Below are positions 7,921-12,893 of a stretch of 12,893 nucleotides of DNA, piece by piece. The position numbers and the translations under genes are program-made. The notes below the pieces were generated by a model. That model saw only the letters and a list, made by a program, of their open reading frames with translations, was not told where the DNA came from and did not search any database. Positions within the stretch are counted from its first letter, which is position 1. Every line of letters starts with the position of its first letter. Source of the stretch: Nitrososphaerota archaeon (lineage in GTDB: Archaea; Thermoproteota; Nitrososphaeria; Nitrososphaerales; Nitrosopumilaceae); assembly GCA_022564385.1 (NCBI GenBank), contig JADFLN010000039.1, forward strand, positions 1 to 12,893, given 5' to 3'.

Positions 7921-8353
7921 CTTTATACAACCTTACCAACTTTACATTCAGATTAACTACTATCAAGAAAATTACCGCGGATATACTTTGTGATATAATT
8001 GATGCCATGTATGGATCATAGTCTATTGTCAAAAAATAATACTGCAAAACCCATCTAACAATAGCGTAAACAATTTCAGCACTTCCAAGCGATGTTACTA
8101 ATTTTATGAGATCGCGTTTTAATTTTACATTATCTGTACCGCCAGATTCATTGCGATATTTTTTTCTGTTATCAAAATAGTATAACACACCAAAAACTGA
8201 AAAGTAAATTGAATAATCTGCAATTATAGTATATGTTGAGTTTAGATAGTCTTCTTGATCAGATAAAAGTTGAGCAATTGCTGCAGAAATGATTATTGAT
8301 GTTACAATTGCAATTATAATATTTTTGTTAAGTTTAAGATAGTCTTCTAACAT
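7910..8353 (-). CDS. Four-pass membrane protein of unknown function
   Basis: I do not recognise a family. The 147 residues contain four likely membrane segments: about 10-30, 42-60, 82-108 and 116-136. A charged loop (61-81, DNRKKYRNESGG and following) lies between the second and third, and a short charged tail ends the protein. There is no signal peptide beyond the first segment, and no cysteine or metal-binding motif. The stop lies inside the start region of the RNase HI-like gene, an 11-base overlap, while the next upstream gene ends 35 bases away. It is therefore probably part of a four-gene minus-strand unit beginning with the winged-helix regulator at 9001. The ATG at 8353 places the hydrophobic segment right after a short charged N-terminus. 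Confidence 0.7.
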   Translation of the reverse strand: MLEDYLKLNKNIIIAIVTSIIISAAIAQLLSDQEDYLNSTYTIIADYSIYFSVFGVLYYFDNRKKYRNESGGTDNVKLKRDLIKLVTSLGSAEIVYAIVRWVLQYYFLTIDYDPYMASIISQSISAVIFLIVVNLNVKLVRLYKDES

Positions 8354-8388
8354 AATTTTAATTATTTTTTGTTACAATTAAACTAAGG

Positions 8389-8673
8389 TCAATCCAAAGT
8401 AATCTTTAGGAATATTATCAATCCTGCAAGTTCTGCAATACCTACTCCCAGCATATATGGAAATATTTCATTTGAGAAAAGCATCTCCATTGAGAAATAT
8501 GCTAGGGCACCAATGACATTATGTAAAAACAGCATTACAGTAACAACAATCATACCTAATGGAAGCTGCGCTCGAGTTTTTCCATACATCTTTCCAAATA
8601 TGGCAATTAAAATTCCAAGAATGCACATATTGGCAATTGAAACAATAGATAAGATTAGTGATGTAGGTTCCAT
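8389..8673 (-). CDS. Small three-pass membrane protein paired with a winged-helix regulator
   Basis: The 94-residue protein is almost wholly hydrophobic, with three likely membrane segments at about 5-27, 38-60 and 70-91 and a short basic loop (KMYGKTRAQ) between the first two. I cannot name a family or function. It follows an ArsR-like winged-helix gene by 25 bases on the same strand, and a possible ribosome-binding AAGAGGTG stands about 15 bases before the ATG, so the two are likely cotranscribed. Small membrane proteins next to winged-helix genes are common in archaea, and the membrane partner may sense a signal for, or be regulated by, the DNA-binding protein. That coupling is inference from position. 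Confidence 0.7.
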   Translation of the reverse strand: MEPTSLILSIVSIANMCILGILIAIFGKMYGKTRAQLPLGMIVVTVMLFLHNVIGALAYFSMEMLFSNEIFPYMLGVGIAELAGLIIFLKITLD

Positions 8674-8698
8674 TTAGTGAAAAACACCTCTTGAGGTT

Positions 8699-9001
8699 TT
8701 ATTTACTTTTATCCAATTTTCTTTCAATTTCTTCAAATGCCTCGATATTTACTTCAAGAAAGGTAGAGATGAAAAAGATAACGCCATATTTCTCTCCAAC
8801 TTTAGTAATCATGTTATTTTTTTCAAGTACTCTAATATGATGTTGAATGGCTTTGTAATCTAGACCTAGCTCTTTTGCTAGTTGGTTAGTGTTTAGTGGA
8901 TTCTCCTTTAGTTTTGAAATAATTTTTAATCGATTCAATCCTCCTCGAGAAGCTGCAAATACAAACCAAAGCAGTCTTTTTGCATCAGGATCGTTTGCCA
9001 T
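8699..9001 (-). CDS. ArsR-like winged-helix transcriptional regulator
   Basis: The 100-residue protein has a winged helix-turn-helix across residues about 20-80. The segment NTNQLAKELGLDYKAIQHHI (37-56) gives the two core helices, and NNMITKVGEKYGVIFFIS forms the wing. A C-terminal helix (about 82-98) probably dimerises. There is no cysteine, so the metal site of classical ArsR is absent and the signal is unknown. It is likely a cytoplasmic DNA-binding regulator. It heads a minus-strand cluster with two membrane proteins and an RNase HI-like protein, and faces a divergent radical SAM gene across 102 bases that contain a 17-base palindrome. That palindrome is a natural candidate for its operator. 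A weak TATA-like CCTTTTA lies about 33 bases upstream. Confidence 0.85.
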   Translation of the reverse strand: MANDPDAKRLLWFVFAASRGGLNRLKIISKLKENPLNTNQLAKELGLDYKAIQHHIRVLEKNNMITKVGEKYGVIFFISTFLEVNIEAFEEIERKLDKSK

Positions 9002-9041
9002 AAGTAATGAAAATTCTTCTAGTTTACTACTAAAAGGTATT

Positions 9042-9058
9042 TTATGATTATATCATAA
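9042..9058. promoter_or_regulatory. 17-base palindrome between divergent genes, candidate operator
   Basis: TTATGAT TAT ATCATAA is a perfect 7-bp inverted repeat with a 3-base spacer. It lies just upstream of the TATA box of the radical SAM gene and about 40 bases from the start of the winged-helix gene. A dimeric winged-helix protein could bind here. AT-richness raises the chance of coincidence. Confidence 0.35.
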
Positions 9059-9063
9059 TGGAA

Positions 9064-9073
9064 AGTATAAAAA
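9064..9073 (+). promoter_or_regulatory. TATA box of the radical SAM gene
   Basis: AGTATAAAAAA lies about 35 bases before the ATG at 9104, giving an expected transcription start near 9096 and a leader of only a few bases. Confidence 0.45.
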
Positions 9074-9103
9074 ACATAATCAAGCAAATTTTATTGAAAT
9101 AAA

Positions 9104-9985
9104 ATGATGTTAAATTATGATGCACCGTTATACAGACCACCTTCAGAATCAAAGTCATTAATTTTCCAAATAACAATAGGTTGTTCATTTAACGAATGTT
9201 CTTTTTGTGACATGTATAGATCAAAAGAATATTCTGAAAAAACATGGGATGATGTGAAAGCAGAAATCGATACGATGGCAAATTATTTGCCTGACACTAA
9301 AAGAGTGTTTCTTGCAGATGGAGATGCGTTGAATCTTGATTCCGAGTATATGATAAAAATTGTAAAATACATTAAAGAAAAATTTCCAAAGCTTGAAAGA
9401 ATTTCATGTTATGCAATGCCGATGAATATTCTAAAGAAAACACCTGAGGAACTAAAGAAAATGAATGAGGCTGGATTGGATATGTTCTATCTAGGAATTG
9501 AAAGCGGTTCGGATATAGTTCTCAAAAAAGTTACAAAGGGGGCTATTGCAAAGACAATTACAAAATCAGTTAACAAGGCAAAAGAAGCAGGTTACATAAT
9601 GTCATGCATGATAATTTTGGGATTGGGTGGAAAAACATATTCTAAAGAACATATCAAAGGTACTGCTGAAGTGATTAGTGCATGTTCACCACAATATGTA
9701 GGAGCTCTCACGTTGTATCTGGAAAATGGGATAAAGCAAGAATTTCTTGACAAATTTAAAGAACCATTCATTAAAATTAATGATGATGAATCATTAGAAG
9801 AACTTCATGATTTGATCAGTCAAATAGAAACTAAAGATGAGATTATTTTTCGAGCAAATCACGGTTCAAATGCATATACAGTCAAAGGTACTTTCCCACA
9901 AGACAAACAAGAGATGTTAGATAGAATAGAATGGATGAAACAGCATCCAGAAATTATGCGTCCAGAAGGACTACGAGGATTCTAA
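9104..9985 (+). CDS. Radical SAM protein with a CX4CX2C cluster motif
   Basis: The 293-residue protein carries the cluster motif GCSFNECSFCDMY, with Cys27, Cys32 and Cys35. The spacing is CX4CX2C rather than the canonical CX3CX2C; it is a known variant among uncharacterised radical SAM proteins. Later parts of the barrel include VFLADGDAL (68-76), FYLGIESGSD (128-137), the likely SAM-contacting region, and MIILGLGG (169-176). It should bind [4Fe-4S] and S-adenosylmethionine and generate a 5'-deoxyadenosyl radical, but the substrate cannot be read from the sequence. There is no cobalamin-binding or SPASM domain, and no membrane segment. Two ATGs in a row (9104 and 9107) are possible starts. 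It is divergent from the winged-helix gene and ends one base from the converging gene at 9987. Confidence 0.88.
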   Translation: MMLNYDAPLYRPPSESKSLIFQITIGCSFNECSFCDMYRSKEYSEKTWDDVKAEIDTMANYLPDTKRVFLADGDALNLDSEYMIKIVKYIKEKFPKLERISCYAMPMNILKKTPEELKKMNEAGLDMFYLGIESGSDIVLKKVTKGAIAKTITKSVNKAKEAGYIMSCMIILGLGGKTYSKEHIKGTAEVISACSPQYVGALTLYLENGIKQEFLDKFKEPFIKINDDESLEELHDLISQIETKDEIIFRANHGSNAYTVKGTFPQDKQEMLDRIEWMKQHPEIMRPEGLRGF

Positions 9986-9986
9986 A

Positions 9987-10250
9987 TTATAGATTATCAA
10001 TTATAGACTTCAGATTTTCTGGCAGTTCTGGTAATTCAGTATGGCTTTCATTGTTTTGAAGGTTTTCAGGTCCTATGCGTCTGACTCGTTGAGTTCCAAT
10101 AAGCGTATCAATACTTCTTTGAATATCTTTTTCAGATAAAACATCCTTTAATTTTTCAATGATAGTTTCTTCATTTTCATATTTTTTGATTGCATATTGA
10201 ACAATGATCATTTTTTCATTCATTGAATAGTCTGTCATATAAAAATACAA
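9987..10250 (-). CDS. Small helical hypothetical protein
   Basis: The 87-residue reading begins MYFYMTDYSMNEK; a start at the second Met (10238, 83 residues) or third (10223) is also possible. I do not recognise it. Residues about 12-60 look like three helices followed by a short strand-like RVRRIG, reminiscent of a minimal winged helix, and the last 25 residues are acidic and proline-containing (ELPELPENL). There is no cysteine or membrane segment. It lies 28 bases after the YHS-thioredoxin gene on the same strand and so probably belongs to that operon, and its 3' end converges within one base of the radical SAM gene. A DNA- or protein-binding role is only a guess. Confidence 0.6.
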   Translation of the reverse strand: MYFYMTDYSMNEKMIIVQYAIKKYENEETIIEKLKDVLSEKDIQRSIDTLIGTQRVRRIGPENLQNNESHTELPELPENLKSIIDNL

Positions 10251-10278
10251 ATTTGTGCAGAGTAAAAAACATTACTTG

Positions 10279-10635
10279 TTATTTAGAGAGTTTCTTTTCA
10301 AGTTCATCAATTTTTGGAATACCTATAAACTCTAATTTCTCATTGATGACTAATCCTGGAGCAGTAAAAATAGGATATTTTTCTAAATATTCTGGTTTTT
10401 CTGTAACATCAATCAAATCATATTGTACTCCAAGTTTTTCCAACATTTTTTCTAAAACAGCACAGTTTGAACAATCAGGGGTAGTCAGAACTTGAACTTT
10501 CATGACTGTAAACTGTTCTGGGCTTTTCTCAAATGCCCATCTACATGTAGCACAACAAAATCGATATTCTTTTCCATTATGAACAAATAGTTCACCTTTT
10601 TCTCCTACTTCCATTCCACATACAGGATCTTTCAT
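10279..10635 (-). CDS. YHS domain fused to a thioredoxin-like domain
   Basis: The 118-residue protein joins two domains. Residues 1-42 form a YHS metal-binding domain: DPVCGMEV with Cys6, then Tyr24, Cys27, Cys28 and Cys31 (YRFCCATC), and the closing SPEQF. Residues 45-118 form a small glutaredoxin/thioredoxin-like domain with a redox pair in PDCSNC (Cys55 and Cys58) and the cis-proline in TAPGL (Pro93). I chose the ATG at 10635, not the longer frame from 10695, because this ATG overlaps the upstream stop as ATGA, follows a GAGAGGT ribosome-binding site, and begins exactly at the YHS domain. Translational coupling to the CcdA-like gene suggests it is that protein's cytoplasmic redox or metal partner. 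There is no signal peptide. Confidence 0.88.
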   Translation of the reverse strand: MKDPVCGMEVGEKGELFVHNGKEYRFCCATCRWAFEKSPEQFTVMKVQVLTTPDCSNCAVLEKMLEKLGVQYDLIDVTEKPEYLEKYPIFTAPGLVINEKLEFIGIPKIDELEKKLSK

Positions 10636-11621
10636 GTTATTACCTCTCTTTTTTTCTTGATAAAATACCAAACGATTGGGAATGCAATTATACATATAAA
10701 CAAAAATGGTACAACTTGCTCAGGCATTTCAGCTTGACGTTTATGTTCATGTTCACCCATTTCAAATTCGGATGGGATTGGAGTCATTGAAACAATATTG
10801 TTCCATAGAATATGAATAATTGTACTTTCATACCATTCATGTCCACCAGGAATACCATTGATTATCAAAAATGCACCAATAATAATTAACATCCAACCAG
10901 TAAGCTTTTCTATCTTTTCACGATTTACTGTTATTCCTTTTGTTGCATTTACTCCAATAATTGCAAGAACTGATAACAAAATTAGAGGAATTGCACGACC
11001 TACACCATGTACTGCTCCTAAGCTTGCGCCAATCTCTACACTTCCAGTTCCTGCAATATAGATTAAAAGCCAATAAAACAATGGGTTTGGACATCCAACA
11101 CCAGCATTACCTAATAGTAATCCCATGAAAAATGATTTAGAATAATCACCGCGATTTTGGATGAATTTTGGAGTTCCGGAATATGCTGGTAACTTTAATG
11201 TAAATAATTTCAATTGTGACAGTCCAAAAATGAACGCTGCAATACCTGCAATCATAAACATGTAACCTGAAATATCATCTAAATCAGCTGTTTGTCCAAT
11301 TGCTCCAATACCTATACCATAAAGTGAAATTGTGATTGTAAGACCTGCGCCAAACAACAATGCCATTGTCAAGCCTTTCTTGCCACCTTTTCCCATACTA
11401 AGTGGAATTATAATGAAAACAAGTGGAAGTGTGCATGGCAAAATTATCATAGATAATCCTGCAAGATATGCAATGATTAACCAAGAAGGATAAGATAGTT
11501 CTTGACCTGCGCCAATTGCAATATCATTTGTTACAGCAAAAATTCCTCCAACAAAAATTAGTGAAAACATGACAAATGCAACAAAAATCAGGGACTTTTT
11601 TGTGCCTATTTGAGATGACAT
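10632..11621 (-). CDS. CcdA/DsbD-like transmembrane thiol-disulfide carrier
   Basis: The 329-residue protein has about eight membrane segments (about 11-30, 48-72, 84-108, 116-137, 163-190, 207-225, 241-256 and 302-322). Two cysteines sit in the diagnostic positions, Cys63 in ILPCTLP and Cys177 in GVGCPNP; a third, Cys310, is in the last segment. CcdA/DsbD proteins carry reducing equivalents from cytoplasmic thioredoxin to the outside, using this cysteine pair. An unusual His-rich stretch, MGEHEHKRQAEM (288-299), and nearby HEWYES and IIHILW precede the last segment and might bind a metal. The downstream YHS-thioredoxin gene overlaps by 4 bases. In copper-rich ammonia oxidisers, service to copper proteins or envelope thiols is more likely than cytochrome c maturation; this is inference. 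Confidence 0.88.
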   Translation of the reverse strand: MSSQIGTKKSLIFVAFVMFSLIFVGGIFAVTNDIAIGAGQELSYPSWLIIAYLAGLSMIILPCTLPLVFIIIPLSMGKGGKKGLTMALLFGAGLTITISLYGIGIGAIGQTADLDDISGYMFMIAGIAAFIFGLSQLKLFTLKLPAYSGTPKFIQNRGDYSKSFFMGLLLGNAGVGCPNPLFYWLLIYIAGTGSVEIGASLGAVHGVGRAIPLILLSVLAIIGVNATKGITVNREKIEKLTGWMLIIIGAFLIINGIPGGHEWYESTIIHILWNNIVSMTPIPSEFEMGEHEHKRQAEMPEQVVPFLFICIIAFPIVWYFIKKKREVIT

Positions 11622-11639
11622 GATAACAGTAATTTTATC

Positions 11640-11651
11640 AGATATTTAATG
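11640..11651 (-). promoter_or_regulatory. TATA box of the CcdA-like operon
   Basis: The minus strand reads CATTAAATATCT, centred about 25 bases before the ATG at 11621. This indicates a leaderless transcript that starts downstream of, and so excludes, the structured element at 11713-11813. Confidence 0.5.
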
Positions 11652-11712
11652 AATGATTGAGGATTATTTTACCATTAAAAAGTGAATTCATTCTAAATAT
11701 TATAGAAGTTTA

Positions 11713-11813
11713 GAAGACTGAAGTTTTTGGAAATGTCGTGTACTTGATATGGATGAGTTGTTATCACGTAACACGACATTGGAGTATTGTATAGTATTTG
11801 CTCTTCAGTCTTC
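11713..11813. ncRNA. Candidate structured RNA with nested long stems
   Basis: Bases 11713-11723 (GAAGACTGAAG) are perfectly complementary to 11803-11813, 11 bp. Inside them, 11732-11741 (AATGTCGTGT) is perfectly complementary to 11771-11780, 10 bp. The inner helix continues with AC/GT and TGATA/TATCA (11745-11749 with 11762-11766) and ends in a 12-base loop. The two helices are separated by an internal loop of 8 and 22 bases. Two nested perfect stems of this length are unlikely by chance. The strand is undecided: on the minus strand a TATTTTATTATT element near 11842 would place a start near 11816, at the edge of the stem; on the plus strand TATA-like sequences lie near 11665 and 11697. No coding frame covers the element. 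Confidence 0.5.
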
Positions 11814-11922
11814 ATTCATTTCATGTTTAAATGGAATAATAAAATAGATCAGAGACATTATTTACATTTGTATGAATTTAATATTGAAATTTGAATAAAT
11901 ATTAAGATTTTTCTGAGTGTTA

Positions 11923-11930
11923 CTTAAATT
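11923..11930 (+). promoter_or_regulatory. TATA-like element in the long non-coding stretch
   Basis: TACTTAAATT matches the CTTAAAT core seen before genes in this window. Transcription would begin near 11950, at an ATG and just before a hairpin, although no large gene follows. Confidence 0.35.
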
Positions 11931-11949
11931 TCATTTTTATGTATTTATT

Positions 11950-12079
11950 ATGACGAGGAACTATCATATCAACCTAGGTAGACAGATAGGAAAACACGAA
12001 GAGGATGGAAGCATCTAAAATTCGTAGTTTTCCTAAATTTCTCGTTTTCTAATTCGTTAAATTGAATAATAGTTTTTTT
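11950..12079 (+). ncRNA. Candidate small transcript with hairpin and tiny ORF
   Basis: Downstream of the TATA-like element, TAGGAAAAC (11987-11995) pairs with GTTTTCCTA (12027-12035). The helix continues as ACGAA/TTCGT after a one-base bulge, and GGATG/CATCT closes a GAAG loop, giving about 14 plus 5 bp. A run of seven thymidines at 12073-12079 could end the transcript. A 22-codon ORF (11950-12018, MTRNYHINLGRQIG and onward) starts at the expected transcription start, and a 15-codon ORF starts inside the hairpin at 12005. Whether this is an sRNA, a small-protein mRNA or neither cannot be decided from the sequence. Apart from this and 11713-11813, I see nothing in the stretch 11652-12145. Confidence 0.3.
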
Positions 12080-12145
12080 GTGATAAAATAAAATGGCACA
12101 TTTAATAATTTTATTTGTAACATTTTATTCTAGAGTTTTACTTTC

Positions 12146-12589
12146 TCAGAGTAATCTATTATCTTCTTTTATGGTATTTAGAACAATATGAGTTACAGTA
12201 TTTTCAACATTAGGAATCTCAAGTAATTTCTTGACAAAACTACTGACTGATTTTCTATCCTTAAATTTCGCTATTACTATTGTATCTGCATCTCCAGTTA
12301 TATCATAAACGGCTATTACATTATCTTGTTTTGCAATCTTATTTTCAATTTCCAACATTTTGCCTTTTGTAGTTTTGATTTCAATTACTACTGTAATATC
12401 ATATCCAAGTAATTCATGATCAAGACGAACAGAATATCCCTGTATGATCTTACTTTCTTCAAGTTTTTTTATTCTGGAAATCATAGTTACAGTAGATACA
12501 CCCAATCTATGAGCTAGTTGTCTCGCAGATTGCCTTGCATCAATAAGAAGATGATTTAGAATTTTGGTATCTCTATCATCCATCTTCAT
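12146..12589 (-). CDS. Lrp/AsnC family transcriptional regulator
   Basis: The 147-residue protein is a complete Lrp/AsnC regulator. Residues about 3-50 hold the helix-turn-helix (ARQLAHRLGVSTVTMISRIK gives the core helices at about 22-41). A linker leads to the RAM effector-binding domain at about 66-142, with VYDITGDADTIV (94-105) as the ligand-pocket motif. Such proteins form octamers, wrap DNA, and respond to amino acids or other metabolites. A TATA box about 26 bases upstream implies a leaderless transcript beginning at MKMDDRD, which favours the first ATG at 12589 over Met3 at 12583. Inverted repeats upstream (12644-12703) and two ATACAAT copies between the TATA box and the start may be autoregulatory sites. 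Targets and effector are unknown; the RAM-only proteins at the left end are possible partners. Confidence 0.92.
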   Translation of the reverse strand: MKMDDRDTKILNHLLIDARQSARQLAHRLGVSTVTMISRIKKLEESKIIQGYSVRLDHELLGYDITVVIEIKTTKGKMLEIENKIAKQDNVIAVYDITGDADTIVIAKFKDRKSVSSFVKKLLEIPNVENTVTHIVLNTIKEDNRLL

Positions 12590-12610
12590 ACAATATACTA
12601 ACTATACAAT

Positions 12611-12620
12611 TATTTAAGAA
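12611..12620 (-). promoter_or_regulatory. TATA box of the Lrp/AsnC gene
   Basis: The minus strand reads TTCTTAAATA, centred about 26 bases before the ATG at 12589: the same CTTAAAT core and spacing as before 545 and 2120. ATACAAT occurs at 12588-12594 and 12604-12610, in the initiation region. Confidence 0.5.
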
Positions 12621-12643
12621 TTCAATATAATCCTATATAGATT

Positions 12644-12703
12644 TAATGTATTATTAGAAAATACATTATAATCATCTAATCATAATACTCGATAATGATT
12701 ATA
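12644..12703. repeat. Two overlapping inverted repeats upstream of the Lrp gene
   Basis: TAATGTATT (12644-12652) is complementary to AATACATTA (12660-12668), and TATAATCAT (12667-12675) to ATGATTATA (12695-12703). Both are perfect 9-bp pairs and they share two bases. They might be operator sites for the Lrp protein or end the transcript entering from the right. The region is very AT-rich, so chance is a real alternative. The rest of 12590-12804 shows nothing else clear. Confidence 0.3.
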
Positions 12704-12804
12704 CTAATTATAACTGAACCAATTCTAGAAAAGATTCAAGAGTATTTCAAGACCAATGGAATCAAATCATCTAACCCATTTCTAGTTAACATACATTTCT
12801 TTAA

Positions 12805-12893
12805 CTATTTGAGAATTTTACGAAGGGTATCATTCAATACTTTGGAATAACTGTATGATGCTTGTTCTTGCTGAATCATTTTTGCTTGACGAA
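12805..12893 (-). CDS. Probable C-terminus of a gene cut by the right edge
   Basis: On the minus strand an open frame enters at the right edge and ends at a TAG at 12805-12807. It encodes 29 visible residues ending KVLNDTLRKILK. The stretch RQAKMIQQEQASYSYSKVLN and this end look like an amphipathic C-terminal helix of a real protein, and the orientation matches the neighbouring Lrp gene. It is too short to assign. A 51-residue plus-strand frame (12695-12850) overlaps it and looks less protein-like. Confidence 0.35.
   Translation of the reverse strand, partial: RQAKMIQQEQASYSYSKVLNDTLRKILK

Noticed and set aside
10636..10695. A longer N-terminus for the YHS-thioredoxin protein
   Set aside because: The extra 20 residues overlap the end of the CcdA-like gene, and the ATGA overlap with a good ribosome-binding site supports the start at 10635.
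10223..11061. Plus-strand frames of 90 and 67 residues
   Set aside because: They are antisense to the YHS-thioredoxin and CcdA-like genes and have no domain of their own.
11823..11894. A 23-codon frame after the structured element
   Set aside because: Frames of this length are expected by chance in AT-rich DNA, and no ribosome-binding site precedes it.
12695..12850. A 51-residue plus-strand frame
   Set aside because: It overlaps the probable C-terminus of a minus-strand gene, has no convincing promoter, and its start lies in an AT-rich inverted repeat; it may still be real but I cannot support it.

Overview
The window looks like chromosome from a mesophilic ammonia-oxidising archaeon (Thaumarchaeota / Nitrososphaerota, Nitrosopumilus-like). 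The grounds are an AT-rich sequence with archaeal TATA boxes about 25-30 bases before start codons (mostly leaderless genes), archaeal-type Lrp/AsnC and ArsR-like regulators, an archaeal Ser/His signal peptidase, and above all an ADP-forming acyl-CoA ligase beside a 4-hydroxybutyryl-CoA dehydratase. That pair is a hallmark of the oxygen-tolerant 3-hydroxypropionate/4-hydroxybutyrate CO2-fixation cycle of these organisms. I see no mobile element, CRISPR array, rRNA or tRNA.

Layout. Positions 1-545 (minus): two tandem stand-alone Lrp ligand-binding (RAM) domain proteins, the second cut by the window edge. 546-884: non-coding, with a hairpin that may be an H/ACA-like RNA. 885-1626 (plus): two small helical proteins, the second phasin-like. 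1678-2004 (minus): thioredoxin. 2120-3593 (plus): a zinc-ribbon/PRC-barrel-like protein followed by signal peptidase I. 3594-3803: convergent gap with an inverted repeat. 3804-7499 (minus): 4-hydroxybutyryl-CoA dehydratase and, upstream of it, the acyl-CoA ligase that supplies its substrate. 7564-9001 (minus): a likely four-gene cluster of a winged-helix regulator, two small membrane proteins and an RNase HI-like protein. 9104-9985 (plus): a divergent radical SAM enzyme. 9987-11621 (minus): a CcdA/DsbD-like membrane thiol carrier, a YHS-thioredoxin fusion overlapping it by 4 bases, and a small helical protein. 11622-12145: a gene-poor stretch of over 500 bases with two structured elements. 12146-12589 (minus): a complete Lrp/AsnC regulator. 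12805-12893 (minus): the probable C-terminus of a gene entering from the right.

How the genes work together. The ligase activates 4-hydroxybutyrate (or a related hydroxyacid) with CoA and ATP, and the dehydratase turns 4-hydroxybutyryl-CoA into crotonyl-CoA; both serve autotrophy. The CcdA-like protein and YHS-thioredoxin probably form an electron or metal relay across the membrane. In a copper-dependent lineage with little use for cytochrome c, that points to envelope thiol or copper handling rather than cytochrome c maturation. The thioredoxin could feed such a relay. Three RAM-domain proteins and one winged-helix protein make the window rich in regulators.

The most interesting unexplained signals are a 101-base region with nested long perfect complementarities (11713-11813), a hairpin followed by ACA (652-752), a possible small transcription unit (11950-12079), and two palindromes with 3-base spacers placed at promoters (7500-7514 and 9042-9058).
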